Made by a program: the position numbers and the translations under genes
Shown here: positions 7,536-16,185 of the stretch, one piece after another
Numbering within the stretch: the stretch's first letter is position 1
How the letters are laid out: each line of letters begins with the position of its first letter
Notes under the pieces: generated by a model
What the model was told of the DNA's origin: nothing
What the model saw: only the letters and a program-made list of their open reading frames with translations
The model's database searches: none
From: Chryseobacterium vaccae
Lineage (GTDB): Bacteria > Bacteroidota > Bacteroidia > Flavobacteriales > Weeksellaceae
Assembly: GCF_009602705.1 (NCBI RefSeq)
Contig: NZ_VSWH01000001.1
Span: 744,001-808,000, forward strand
DNA: 64,000 bases
Reading direction: 5' to 3'

Positions 7536-7568
7536 CAGGTTTCGGCGGCCGGAGGCCGCCGAAACCTG
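7536..7568. repeat. Perfect GC-rich palindrome (REP-like)
   Basis: CAGGTTTCGGCGGCC (7536-7550) and GGCCGCCGAAACCTG (7554-7568) are perfect reverse complements around GGA. A 15-bp GC-rich stem in AT-rich DNA without a T run looks more like an extragenic palindromic repeat than a terminator, though it could protect the 3' end of the upstream transcript. Confidence 0.85.
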
Positions 7569-7772
7569 ACCCATACCGCTTCGTCCAAATTTACTTATCC
7601 ACGTCTTTACTCTCCCATACAAAGCCTAAACTAAAAAACATACTTTTTTAATTTTTGACTTCAGTAATCTGTGGGAAATTTTCATAACTTTTAATCTGGT
7701 TTCGCACAAATTCCACAGATTCTACAAATCTTTTACCAGCATAGAATATAAAACATTCTTTGCAACATACAT

Positions 7773-7889
7773 TTACTCATAAATCATCTCCTTTTCTAAA
7801 ACAATTTTGTTTCTGCAAGCCGTCACCACTACTCTGTCTCCCGGCTCAAAACCATCTTCTGTAGGCTCTTTCAAGGATTTAGTATAAAT
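7773..7889 (-). pseudogene. C-terminal remnant of an unidentified gene
   Basis: The reverse strand reads about 39 clean codons ending at TAA (7773-7775), including SLKEPTEDGFEPGDRVVVT and RNKIVLEKEMIYE. Composition and pattern look like real protein (an EPGDRVVV beta-strand segment), yet an in-frame stop lies just upstream and there is no start codon. It is best read as the decayed 3' end of a lost gene. I do not recognise the family. Confidence 0.45.
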
Positions 7890-8108
7890 TTGATTTTAAA
7901 ATCTTCAGCTTTTCATTTAGATAAATATTTTTTCATACATTCACATGAATTTTACACAAAACATATTAAAAATTCAGATGAAATAATATTTCAACTGAAA
8001 ATATATAAACTAGTAACAATACAATAAATAAAAGCTTAAAAATTTAATAGAAGGATTAAATTAATACCAATTAATTACAATCCCTTATTAAAAAACACCA
8101 TCAGATCT

Positions 8109-10229
8109 ATGTTGAAAAATTTAAGACCCGCCCGCTTTTTACTCCTGCTTCCCCTTACTTTTTTGATGTTCGGTTTCAACTCGCCCAGAGATGAAGACGA
8201 AAAAATGCAGGTGATTATGATCAATACGAAGAATATTTTGTCTTATTTGCATTACAGTCCAAAAACCATTAATGATGCTTACTCAAAAGATGTTTATAAA
8301 CATTATTTTGAATTGATAGATCCTACACAAAAATATTTTCTCCAGTCTGATATGGATGAATTCCGTAAATATGAAACAAAACTGGACGATTATCTGAACA
8401 ATGGAGATTTAACCTTTTATAAAATTACAGTCGATAAGCTTTATCAAAGGATGAATGAAATTGATAAGATTACTCAGGATATTTTCAGTAAACCTATCAA
8501 TCTGGAAGAAGATGAAACATTGATTTTGGAACCCAAGCTGAAAAAAGCACCGGCTAATAAACAGGAGCTTTATAATGAGTGGAAGAAATTTATCAAATAT
8601 AGTATTCTGCAAGAAATAGAATCCATGAACAGTAAAGATGAAGCGGAAGAAAAAAATAAAGATTCTGCTAATAAAGATAGCAATATTAATAAACCTGAAG
8701 TATTAAGCCAAAATCAAAAAATAAAAAAAGCCACAGAAAATGTTAAAGATTTTCTGGAAGAAAAATTTAAAAGGTTCAACAAAAGGAAAAAGATGGATTG
8801 GTTTAGTTTATACATGAATTCATATGCTCATGTTTTCGATCCACATACCACTTATTATTCACCGCAGGGAAAAGAAGATTATGATTCGGACTTCAAAGGA
8901 AAAATAATTGGGATAGGCGCGATGATCCAGGAAAAAAAAGGTGGCCTTTATATCAGTACATTAACAGTTGGAGCCCCAGCCTGGAAATCTAAACAGCTGA
9001 CTGAAGGTGATAAGATTTTAAAAATAAAATCTAATCCAAATGATGATGCTGTCAATATTATTGAGATGCTTTCCAGCGAAGCCGTAAGATTAATCAGAGG
9101 TGAAAAGGGAACGGCAGTAACTTTAACGGTACAGAAAAAAGACGGAACCATTAAAGATGTTACCATGATTCGCGAAGAAATAGCTATTGAAGATACTTTT
9201 GCTAAAAGTATTATTGTAAATACATCCGATAAAAAATACGGACTTATTAATTTGCCAAAGTTTAATGCTGACTTTGAAGATAAAGATGGAAGAAATGCAT
9301 CTGATGATATTAAAAATGAAATTATCAAACTTAAGGAACAGAATATTCAAGGAATTGTTCTTGACCTCAGAGACAACTCAGGCGGTTCTTTAACAGAAGT
9401 AGGTGATATTCTGGGGCTTTTTGCAAATGCAGGTCCGTATGTGCAGGTGAAGGATGGAAATGGAAAGATAACAACTTTAAAAAATAAAAATGAAACTCCG
9501 GTCTGGAGTGGTCCGCTTGTGATTCTACAGAATGAGTTTTCAGCCTCTGCAGCAGAAATTTTATCCGGAGTTATGCAAGATTATGGAAGAGCCGTAATCA
9601 TGGGATCTCCGGTATCTTATGGAAAAGGGACTGTACAGGTATTTGTAGATCTGAACAAGTTTCTCAATACTCAGGAAGACTTTGGTGCTATAAAATTAAC
9701 CATTCAGAAATATTATAGAATCACAGGAGAATCTACCCAAAGAAAAGGAGTTACCTCAGATATTCCTATGAAAGATATCCTATCTTATGCTGAAATAGGT
9801 GAAAAATATGATGATTTTGCATTAGCCTGGGATAGAATACCGGGAACAAGTTTCAATAAACAAAACTTTTTCGATGTTCAGGCTTTACAGAAAGTAAGCA
9901 CGGAAAGAATTGCTAAAAACAGTAACTACCAGTTATTACTTGAATATGCCCAATGGAGAGAAAATCTGGATAAAGAAAAAACAGTCCCTCTGAACATCCA
10001 GAAATTCAATGATCTTATGAAACAGAGAAAGATTCAGACTGAAAAATTCAAAGCTTTAAATACATTAGAAAGCGGTCTTAAATTCACTATGTATCCAAAG
10101 GATATTGAAAGAGAGAAAAGTGATGCTGCATTCAAAAATAAATCAGAAATATGGGTTAAAAATCTGCAAAGAGATTTATATCTACAGGAAGCAATAAACA
10201 TAATTGGAGATCTCAAAAGCAGATCTTAA
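8109..10229 (+). CDS. prc: Carboxy-terminal processing (tail-specific) protease, S41 family
   Basis: A 706-residue periplasmic protease. A hydrophobic N-terminus (about 1-24) is a signal peptide. Residues about 30-250 match the helical N-terminal domain of Tsp/Prc, with a Lys/Asp/Asn-rich insert near 175-200. A PDZ domain follows (about 265-355; KGGLYISTLTVGAPAW, LTEGDKILKI). The S41 catalytic domain contains the Ser-Lys dyad: S480 in FSASAAEI and about K506 in SYGKGTVQ, spaced as in E. coli Prc apart from one extra residue. The C-terminal DUF3340 region completes the Prc layout. It degrades or trims envelope proteins from their C-termini. Length is normal for the Bacteroidota form. It ends in its own terminator. 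Confidence 0.93.
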   Translation: MLKNLRPARFLLLLPLTFLMFGFNSPRDEDEKMQVIMINTKNILSYLHYSPKTINDAYSKDVYKHYFELIDPTQKYFLQSDMDEFRKYETKLDDYLNNGDLTFYKITVDKLYQRMNEIDKITQDIFSKPINLEEDETLILEPKLKKAPANKQELYNEWKKFIKYSILQEIESMNSKDEAEEKNKDSANKDSNINKPEVLSQNQKIKKATENVKDFLEEKFKRFNKRKKMDWFSLYMNSYAHVFDPHTTYYSPQGKEDYDSDFKGKIIGIGAMIQEKKGGLYISTLTVGAPAWKSKQLTEGDKILKIKSNPNDDAVNIIEMLSSEAVRLIRGEKGTAVTLTVQKKDGTIKDVTMIREEIAIEDTFAKSIIVNTSDKKYGLINLPKFNADFEDKDGRNASDDIKNEIIKLKEQNIQGIVLDLRDNSGGSLTEVGDILGLFANAGPYVQVKDGNGKITTLKNKNETPVWSGPLVILQNEFSASAAEILSGVMQDYGRAVIMGSPVSYGKGTVQVFVDLNKFLNTQEDFGAIKLTIQKYYRITGESTQRKGVTSDIPMKDILSYAEIGEKYDDFALAWDRIPGTSFNKQNFFDVQALQKVSTERIAKNSNYQLLLEYAQWRENLDKEKTVPLNIQKFNDLMKQRKIQTEKFKALNTLESGLKFTMYPKDIEREKSDAAFKNKSEIWVKNLQRDLYLQEAINIIGDLKSRS

Positions 10230-10263
10230 GCACACTCTCTTACCCTGAAATTAAGAAGCCCAT

Positions 10264-10312
10264 ATAGAGCTCATGAATGTATTTAACCTACATTTTTGAG
10301 CTCTTTTTTATT
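10264..10312 (+). terminator. Intrinsic terminator of prc
   Basis: AGAGCTCA (10266-10273) and TGAGCTCT (10297-10304) form a perfect 8-bp stem, followed by six T. Confidence 0.85.
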
Positions 10313-10337
10313 AAAATTAAAAATTTTATTTAAAAAA

Positions 10338-10386
10338 TTTGCGTAGCTAAATAACTACACATATATTTGTAGTCAAATAACTACAC
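10338..10386 (+). promoter_or_regulatory. Promoter with two operator repeats for the ArsR-type regulator
   Basis: TTTG (10338-10341), a 20-bp spacer and TATATTTG (10362-10369) give a full Bacteroidota promoter. Two near-identical 18-mers, GTAGCTAAATAACTACAC (10343-10360) and GTAGTCAAATAACTACAC (10369-10386), flank the -7 element; each has GTAG/CTAC inverted ends. The arrangement predicts binding of the ArsR-type product to its own promoter. The second copy ends one base before the ATG at 10388, so the leader is only about 12 nt. Confidence 0.8.
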
Positions 10387-10387
10387 A

Positions 10388-10720
10388 ATGAATTTAAGAA
10401 GAGATGTATTTCAGGCCATCGCAGACCCTACCAGAAGATCCATATTGATGCTGGTAGCTTCTCAATCCATGACTGCCGGAGCCATTGCATCCAATTTCGA
10501 TACCGCAAGACCTACCGTTTCCAAACACCTTCAGATCCTTACAGAATGTGAACTGCTGAGATCAGAGCAAAACGGCCGTGAAATTATTTATCACCTCAAT
10601 CCTAATAAAATGAAAGAAATTGCCGATTTCATAGAGCCATTCCGCAAAATGTGGGATGAGAAATTCAATAAACTGGAAAGTGTGATGAAGGCATACCAGA
10701 ACATGAATAATAAGAGATAA
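10388..10720 (+). CDS. ArsR-family winged-helix repressor
   Basis: A 110-residue ArsR/SmtB-type regulator. The family opening [17 protein letters not shown] and the recognition helix region [17 protein letters not shown], followed by the wing with REIIYHLNP, are all present. The metal-binding ELCVCDL motif of arsenic/zinc sensors is absent, as in the ArsR subgroup that is paired with SRPBCC (AHSA1-like) proteins, so a metal signal is unlikely. The SRPBCC gene follows 80 bp downstream on the same strand. Autoregulation is predicted from paired operator-like repeats in the promoter. Confidence 0.92.
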   Translation: MNLRRDVFQAIADPTRRSILMLVASQSMTAGAIASNFDTARPTVSKHLQILTECELLRSEQNGREIIYHLNPNKMKEIADFIEPFRKMWDEKFNKLESVMKAYQNMNNKR

Positions 10721-10800
10721 AAGATGAAAGACTAATAGATAATAGACGTCAATTAGTATCAACCTTCATCCATGCTAAACCCTCAAATTCAAAATATAAT

Positions 10801-11259
10801 ATGGAACTCAAAACAAAAATCCACGCAGAAGACGGAAAACAGGAAATATTCATCATCAGAGAATTTGATCTTCCTGTAGAACTCCTTTTCAAAGCCTATA
10901 CAGAAGCTGAGCTGTTCGAGCAATGGATGGGTACAAAAGTGACAAAATTTGAAAATAAACAGCATGGAAGCTATCGTTTCGAAACCTTAAATCCTCAGGG
11001 TCATGTAGTGTTCAGTGCCAATGGAACCATTCATGATATTGTTCAGAACGAGAAGATTATAAGAACTTTTCAGATGGAAAATACCCCTTTCCCTGTACAG
11101 TTCGAATTTTTAGAATTTGAAAAATTAACGGATATAACCAGTAAAATCACGATCCAGACTATTTATAAATCTGTAGACTTCAGAGATCAGCATCTGAAAA
11201 TGCCATTCGCCCAGGGAATTAATATGGCGCATAATCGTTTACAGGACATGTTTAAATAA
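10801..11259 (+). CDS. SRPBCC (AHSA1-like) domain protein
   Basis: A 152-residue single-domain protein. The start FIIREFDLPVELLFKAYTEAELFEQWMG is the usual opening of the AHSA1/START-like fold, where a large cavity binds a hydrophobic ligand. It is commonly encoded beside an ArsR-type repressor, exactly as here, and the pair is thought to act together, but the ligand is unknown. No signal peptide, so cytoplasmic. The gene begins an apparent string with DUF1801, DoxX and DUF4256 genes. Confidence 0.9.
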   Translation: MELKTKIHAEDGKQEIFIIREFDLPVELLFKAYTEAELFEQWMGTKVTKFENKQHGSYRFETLNPQGHVVFSANGTIHDIVQNEKIIRTFQMENTPFPVQFEFLEFEKLTDITSKITIQTIYKSVDFRDQHLKMPFAQGINMAHNRLQDMFK

Positions 11260-11367
11260 GAGAGAAAAGAAAATAGATGAATAGATGAGAGATTAAAAGC
11301 CTCAAATTACTATTGAAAGGATAGCAGCCTTGAACATTAAATTTTAAACTTTAAACCCTGAATTCCA

Positions 11368-11946
11368 ATGAATCCAAAAGTTGATTTTTTCTTCAAAAAT
11401 GCCGGACAATGGCAAAAAGAATTTGAAAAATTAAGAACAATTGCCCTAAGCACCGAATTGACAGAAGATTTAAAATGGGGCTGTCCCTGTTATACCTACA
11501 AGGGAAAAAATATTTTCTTAATTCACGGATTTAAAGAATATTGTGCTCTACTCTTCTTTAAAGGTGCACTAATGAAAGATCCTGATCATATTTTAATCCA
11601 GCAAAGCAAAAATGTACAGGCTGCAAGGCAAATCCGCTTTACAGAAGTACAGCAAATCATTGATTTGGAAAAAGAACTTCAGGCTTATATGTTTGAAGCC
11701 GTTGAAATTGAAGAATCGGGAGCTAAAGTCGAAATGAAGAAAACTAAAGAATTTGAAATGCCTCAGGAATTTCAGGATAAACTGGATGAAGATCCTGTGC
11801 TGAAGGATGCTTTTGAATCCCTAACTCCGGGAAGGCAGAGAGCTTATCTACTCCACTTTTCTTCAGCCAAACAATCCAAAACCAGGGAAACAAGAATTGA
11901 AAAATGCATTCCTCAAATCCTAGACGGAAAAGGCCTTAATGACTAA
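11368..11946 (+). CDS. YdeI/OmdA-type DUF1801 protein
   Basis: A 192-residue cytoplasmic protein. Residues about 15-115 match the DUF1801 fold (LTEDLKWGCPCYTYKGKNIF, then HGFKEYCALLFFKGALMKD). The C-terminus (about 130-192; FQDKLDEDPVLKDAFESLTPG then QRAYLLHFSSAKQSKTRETRI) is the bacteriocin-protection/OmdA helical domain. Together this is the YdeI architecture, linked in other bacteria to peptide resistance; the molecular role is not known. It lies between the SRPBCC and DoxX genes, with 18 bp to the latter. Confidence 0.88.
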   Translation: MNPKVDFFFKNAGQWQKEFEKLRTIALSTELTEDLKWGCPCYTYKGKNIFLIHGFKEYCALLFFKGALMKDPDHILIQQSKNVQAARQIRFTEVQQIIDLEKELQAYMFEAVEIEESGAKVEMKKTKEFEMPQEFQDKLDEDPVLKDAFESLTPGRQRAYLLHFSSAKQSKTRETRIEKCIPQILDGKGLND

Positions 11947-11964
11947 AACTTAAAAACCACAACA

Positions 11965-12366
11965 ATGGAAACATCAGTTCAATCACAAAAAACAAAAAAA
12001 ATCATTTACTGGATCTTTACCATCTGGATGTCATTGGGAATGGTCTCAACGGCTATTGTCCAGCTTATGAAAAACAAAGATGAACTTGCCAATTTTACCA
12101 ATCTGGGCTACCCTACTTATCTTATGAGCATTATCGGAATCTGTAAACTTCTCGGAGTTATTGCCGTTCTTATTCCTAAACGCTTAATTTTGAAAGAATG
12201 GGCTTATGCAGGGTTCATTTTTGTCATGGCAGGTGCTGTAGCCTCTCATCTTATTGTTGGAGATTCAGTTGGAAGAACTTTTCCTGCTGTCCTGTTACTT
12301 GCCTTAGTCATTATTTCCTGGTATTTTAGACCTGCCAACAGAAAGATTTCCGTAAGTAATCATTAA
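11965..12366 (+). CDS. DoxX-like integral membrane protein
   Basis: A 133-residue protein with four predicted transmembrane helices (about 13-33, 52-71, 79-99, 106-125). The sequence between helices 1 and 2, with LGYPTYLMSIIGICKLLGV, is typical of the DoxX-like family. Such small proteins are widespread in Bacteroidota beside ArsR/SRPBCC genes; the function is unsettled. It starts 18 bp after the DUF1801 gene, so co-transcription is likely. Confidence 0.87.
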   Translation: METSVQSQKTKKIIYWIFTIWMSLGMVSTAIVQLMKNKDELANFTNLGYPTYLMSIIGICKLLGVIAVLIPKRLILKEWAYAGFIFVMAGAVASHLIVGDSVGRTFPAVLLLALVIISWYFRPANRKISVSNH

Positions 12367-12400
12367 ATTTAAATCCAATATATTTAATACAAATTCTGAT

Positions 12401-12958
12401 ATGAAAAAGAAAACATTAACCCCCGAACAAACTGAATCTCTTTTAACCATCCTGAAGAATCGTTTTGAGAAAAACAAGTCCCGTCATAAAGACCTTATAT
12501 GGGAAAAAATACAGACAAAACTAAGGGCCAATCCTGAAAAACTATGGTCTTTAAACGAAATGGAAGAAACAGAAGGTGAACCGGATGTGATAGGATATGA
12601 CAAAAAAACTGATGAATACCTGTTCGCAGATTGTTCCCCCGAAAGTCCGAAACGAAGAAGTCTCTGCTACGATTATCCAGCCTGGGAATCCAGAAAAGCC
12701 AATAAGCCGGAAAGTAACGCCATAGACAAAGCCGCTGAAATGGGCATCGAAATCCTCACCGAAGAACAATACCGAAACCTTCAGGAACTCGGAAAATTTG
12801 ATCTGAAAACATCCAGCTGGGTAAAAACACCTTCTCATATCAGAGAACTAGGAGGAGCTATCTTCTGTGACCGCCGTTATAATACAGTTTTCATGTACCA
12901 CAATGGTGCAGATTCCTACTATGCCGCACGGGGATTCAGAGGAGCGCTGACAGTATGA
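12401..12958 (+). CDS. DUF4256 domain protein
   Basis: A 185-residue cytoplasmic protein spanning one DUF4256 domain. Characteristic segments are TEGEPDVIGYDKKTDEYLF, FADCSPESPKRRSLCYD and RRYNTVFMYHNGADSYYAAR. The family is conserved across Firmicutes and Bacteroidota with no known activity. It is the last gene of the run that begins with the ArsR-type regulator, 34 bp after the DoxX-like gene. Confidence 0.88.
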   Translation: MKKKTLTPEQTESLLTILKNRFEKNKSRHKDLIWEKIQTKLRANPEKLWSLNEMEETEGEPDVIGYDKKTDEYLFADCSPESPKRRSLCYDYPAWESRKANKPESNAIDKAAEMGIEILTEEQYRNLQELGKFDLKTSSWVKTPSHIRELGGAIFCDRRYNTVFMYHNGADSYYAARGFRGALTV

Positions 12959-13486
12959 ATAATAAGTAATAATTAATAGGTAATGAGTAATATATAATAA
13001 TTCAAATTTTAGTATTAGAAGAGGCAAGATGTAAATATTTTCTCAATTATTCTGTTGATTTTAAGATGCAAAATCAAAAGTTCTCAAAAAATTTAACAAT
13101 GATCATCTAAGTGGATTATTTTTTTCAATCTCGCAAATTAAGCAGATCAGACAGATTTTATGAAGATATTCCAATAAATAGAGATAAATGATATAAATTC
13201 ATTTGAAATTAAATTGTCACTTTATAACACCCTATTTTAATCATAAATCAAAGATTCAACGAAGTCAAAAGGTCAAAAATTTTTTAACAATTTAAATTTA
13301 TGCATAGTGTTAAATTTTATCGGAGATAAATCTTGCGCCCTCGCACATTTTAATATAAATCCACGATAATAAAAAGCTTTATCGCTGGTTTAATAATATC
13401 TTTCCGCTTTTTGTAGCTGATTTTCTTTCATATTGAAATACTATTGCTAATTTAGTACACTGAAATTTGAATTTAACAATTAAGGT
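12959..13486. other. 528-bp intergenic region filled with degenerate repeats
   Basis: No gene. It starts with a TAATGAGTAATATATAAT-type low-complexity stretch (12955-13000) like that at 57016-57060. It then holds the TCGCAAATT...CAGATTTTA repeat (13129-13160), GATTCAACGAAGTCAAAA (13253-13270, shared with 47511) and TAAATTTTATCGGAGATAAATC (13311-13332, shared in variant form with 16978 and 47753). Confidence 0.7.
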
Positions 13487-13987
13487 ATGAAGAAATTAAT
13501 CTTACTGGGATCATTATCCGTTTTTCTGATCAACTGTAATAAAAAAGCAGATGCTCCGGCTGTAAAAATTGAAAAAGATACGATTGCAGCAGCTGAACCC
13601 GTAGTAGACACACTGGGACCAAAATCATTCTGTTATATGGGAGTTACCGGAAAAGATACCGTTTTTGCATCCATTGACGACAATCTGGGAACCATCACCG
13701 GAAAAATGGCCTATAAAAACAGCGAAAAAGACAGCTCAAAAGGAGATGTAACGGGCTTTAAATCAGGAGACACATTAAAACTAACCTATGAATTCCAGTC
13801 TGAAGGAAAGAAAAGCAAAAGAGATATTTTCTTCCTGCAGCAGGATGATACTTTAATTGAAGGAATCGGTGGACATAAAGAAGAAGACGGACAGTCAAAA
13901 TATGCGGATGAGAAAAAGATCAGTTATAAAGACGGACAAAACCTAAGCACAGCAGACTGTAAAACGGTTGCCAAAGCTTTGAAATAA
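13487..13987 (+). CDS. Small lipoprotein of unknown function
   Basis: A 166-residue protein with a lipoprotein signal: MKKLILLGSLSVFLINC with Cys17 as the lipidation site. The mature N-terminus is a Lys/Ala/Pro linker to about residue 48, followed by a beta-rich domain with FCYMGVTGKDTVFASI and GTITGKMAY. The pattern resembles small DUF-type lipoproteins common in flavobacteria; I cannot name it. It is exposed on a membrane, probably the outer membrane facing the periplasm. It converges on the kinase-like gene at 14038, with a shared terminator. Confidence 0.82.
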   Translation: MKKLILLGSLSVFLINCNKKADAPAVKIEKDTIAAAEPVVDTLGPKSFCYMGVTGKDTVFASIDDNLGTITGKMAYKNSEKDSSKGDVTGFKSGDTLKLTYEFQSEGKKSKRDIFFLQQDDTLIEGIGGHKEEDGQSKYADEKKISYKDGQNLSTADCKTVAKALK

Positions 13988-14004
13988 AAAATAATTCCTA
14001 TAAA

Positions 14005-14046
14005 GCAGGCTGTTTTCAATGATTTGGAAACAGCTTTTTATTTTTT
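14005..14046. terminator. Bidirectional terminator between converging genes
   Basis: GCTGTTTTC (14009-14017) pairs with GGAAACAGC (14026-14034), with one G-T pair, and is followed by TTTTTATTTTTT on the plus strand. It can end the lipoprotein transcript; the tail overlaps the last codons of the converging gene at 14038. Confidence 0.75.
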
Positions 14047-15054
14047 CTGAAATTCCGAATTTTCTTTCTCCCAATAATTTTCAACCACATTTTTCAAAAT
14101 TCCTACATACCATTTAAGATGTCCCGGCTGGCTGAAAACATAGAACTGATCATGCGTGGTATGAAAATTCATATAAAAAAGCCAGAATCCGAAAGCGAGA
14201 TAAGGAATCATAGCCACTTCCTGCTCACTTACAGAACGGAATTCACGATAACCTTTTAAAAAAGTATCAAATGCCTCCTTCGCTGCTTCAGCAGTCATTT
14301 TTCCAGTGTATACATCTAAAGCGAGGTGCTGCCAGAAGGTCATTAAATCATTGACCAGCCAGCCATAGCCCATAAAATCAAAATCAAAAAAGGTAACTGA
14401 ATTATTTTCAAAATGAAAGTTTTTAGGAAGGAAATCAAAATGACAGTATCCTTTTGAAAATCCGGATGCATCAATCTGAGTCAGTTTTTTGTGGATTTGA
14501 TCTACCCTATTCTGTAACCAGAAATAATCTTCAGGGTTTTCTGTAAAAACAGATTGCAAATTTTTCAGGGGCATCAAAATGGTCGTTTCAAAATCAAAGT
14601 TCCATCGGGCATTTCCCAACTGAATATTGGAAGATACATTATGAAAACGAGCCATTTCATTTCCCAATGTATAAAGCTGCTCTTGACTAAACATTCTTAC
14701 TACCTGTCCCGGAGCGTAAGAAAATAATACGGCACACCTTTCTCCCTCGGCTGCATTTATTTTCAGGATTACTTCTTCTGAAATATTTTTTATAGGATAT
14801 GAAACAGATACACCAGCTTGTTTTAAGGCCAGTAATAATGTCACTTCCTCCTCTATCTGCTGCAAGCTCCGATGGGAAGCACGATAAACACGGAGTATAA
14901 AGCGATTTTCAGAGGTTTCAGCCAGGTAAGTATCACCTACTCCGCGAACCAATAATCTGCACATAACATCTTTCAACCCATATTTTTCGGAGATCAATGA
15001 AGAAAGTGCCACTGGACAAAGCGTTGAATAAACTGCAGGAAAAATAGTTTCCAT
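14038..15054 (-). CDS. Aminoglycoside phosphotransferase-family (APH/ChoK-like) kinase
   Basis: A 338-residue protein with the APH fold. The N-lobe has a nucleotide-binding region with FILRVYR as the strand carrying the usual lysine/arginine position. The catalytic loop is YCHFDFLPKNFHF (Brenner motif HxDxxxxN) and the metal-binding segment is FFDFDFMGYG. This pattern is close to SrkA/homoserine-kinase-like proteins. The substrate is unknown. The gene follows a threonine-aldolase-like gene by 11 bp on the same strand, suggesting a joint role around amino alcohols or hydroxy amino acids, which is inference. Confidence 0.88.
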   Translation of the reverse strand: METIFPAVYSTLCPVALSSLISEKYGLKDVMCRLLVRGVGDTYLAETSENRFILRVYRASHRSLQQIEEEVTLLLALKQAGVSVSYPIKNISEEVILKINAAEGERCAVLFSYAPGQVVRMFSQEQLYTLGNEMARFHNVSSNIQLGNARWNFDFETTILMPLKNLQSVFTENPEDYFWLQNRVDQIHKKLTQIDASGFSKGYCHFDFLPKNFHFENNSVTFFDFDFMGYGWLVNDLMTFWQHLALDVYTGKMTAEAAKEAFDTFLKGYREFRSVSEQEVAMIPYLAFGFWLFYMNFHTTHDQFYVFSQPGHLKWYVGILKNVVENYWEKENSEFQKK

Positions 15055-15065
15055 AAATAAAAATC

Positions 15066-16100
15066 CTATGATAATTCTTTTGTAATAATCTCAATAAAAT
15101 GGTCTACAGGCTCATCTCCCGTATTCCATGAGGTAATCAGTCGTATTGCCGATGTTTTTTCATCTATTTTTTTCCAGACATAAAATTCAAAACTTTCAGA
15201 TAAAATCTCAACCAGTTCATTATTCAAAATGGGAAATATCTGATTAGTATAGGTATCCGAAAGAAACTGTACTCCCCTCTCCTTCATCGCATTTTTCATC
15301 TTCATTGCCTGGGTGTTGGCATGTTTTGCCAAATCAAAATACAGATCATTCTTCATCAGTTCCAGAAACTGAATTCCGAGAAGTCTTCCCTTCGCCAGCA
15401 AAGCTCCCTTTTGCTTAATATTGAATGCAAAATCTGTTTTCAGATCCGGATTATTAATGACAACAGCTTCTCCTATTAAAGCTCCGTTCTTAGTTCCTCC
15501 CAGATAAAAAACATCTGTAAGTTCGGCAATCTTTTCCAACGTCAGATTACTGATTTCAGAAGTAATACCGTGCCCCATTCTGGCACCATCTATAAAAAGG
15601 TATAGTCCGTTCTTCCTGCAGAAAGACGACAGATCTTCCAGTTCTTCAGCCAGATAAATCGTTCCCAACTCTGTAGAATTAGAAATATACACCAGCTTAG
15701 GCATTACCTGATGCGGAATATTTTTATGACTTTCAAGAACAGGAATAATATCTTCAGGGCGAAGTTTCCCGTCTTCTGTTTCAATACTTAATACTTTATG
15801 TCCTGTAGCTTCAATAGCTCCAGTTTCATTATTCAGAATATGCCCGGAAGCCGCAGATATAACACATTGATAAGGTCTTAGAATCGAAGAAATAACGATA
15901 AGATTAGCCTGTGTTCCACCAGAAATAAAGTAAATATCCGAGTCTGTTTTTTTAATTTTTTCTTTAATTAAGTCTTTCGCCTGCTGAGAATATTTATCCT
16001 CACCATAGCCAGCCTGCTGCTCAAGATTATATTGTAAAAGTGCCTGTAAAATATTCGGGTGACATCCCTCTGAATAGTCGTTTTTAAATGAAAATTTCAT
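15066..16100 (-). CDS. Threonine-aldolase-like PLP lyase
   Basis: A 344-residue fold-type I PLP enzyme of the beta-eliminating lyase/low-specificity threonine aldolase group. It starts FSFKNDYSEGCHPNILQAL; SGGTQANLIVISS forms the phosphate-binding turn, FIDGARMGHG carries the PLP-contacting aspartate, and YLGGTKNGALIGEA holds the Schiff-base lysine. It would cleave threonine or related beta-hydroxy amino acids to glycine and an aldehyde. Length is normal. It is the first gene of a two-gene operon with the APH-type kinase and is transcribed divergently from the DtxR-type regulator. Confidence 0.9.
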   Translation of the reverse strand: MKFSFKNDYSEGCHPNILQALLQYNLEQQAGYGEDKYSQQAKDLIKEKIKKTDSDIYFISGGTQANLIVISSILRPYQCVISAASGHILNNETGAIEATGHKVLSIETEDGKLRPEDIIPVLESHKNIPHQVMPKLVYISNSTELGTIYLAEELEDLSSFCRKNGLYLFIDGARMGHGITSEISNLTLEKIAELTDVFYLGGTKNGALIGEAVVINNPDLKTDFAFNIKQKGALLAKGRLLGIQFLELMKNDLYFDLAKHANTQAMKMKNAMKERGVQFLSDTYTNQIFPILNNELVEILSESFEFYVWKKIDEKTSAIRLITSWNTGDEPVDHFIEIITKELS

Positions 16101-16154
16101 AAAGTAAAATTATAAAAAGTTAAAATAACAAGAGACAGTTTTTAATTTTATTTT

Positions 16155-16182
16155 GTTAGATTTGTAGTGAAAATCATCTAAC
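16155..16182 (+). promoter_or_regulatory. Promoter and inverted-repeat operator of the DtxR-type regulator
   Basis: TAGATTTG at 16157-16164 is an exact -7 element. It overlaps the left arm of a perfect inverted repeat GTTAGAT (16155-16161) / ATCTAAC (16176-16182), 14-base spacer. The position over promoter and start site fits autorepression by the metal-responsive regulator. The start codon follows at 16186. Confidence 0.6.
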
Positions 16183-16185
16183 ATT

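Larger units (their letters stand above)
7482..8108. other. 627-bp intergenic region with palindrome, repeat and gene remnant
   Basis: Besides the palindrome at 7536, it holds AATCTGTGGGAAATT (7666-7680), a motif repeated near 29613 and 47700, and a reverse-strand coding remnant at 7773-7889. The 200 bases before the protease gene are AT-rich and must contain its promoter, but no exact TAnnTTTG is seen. Confidence 0.6.
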
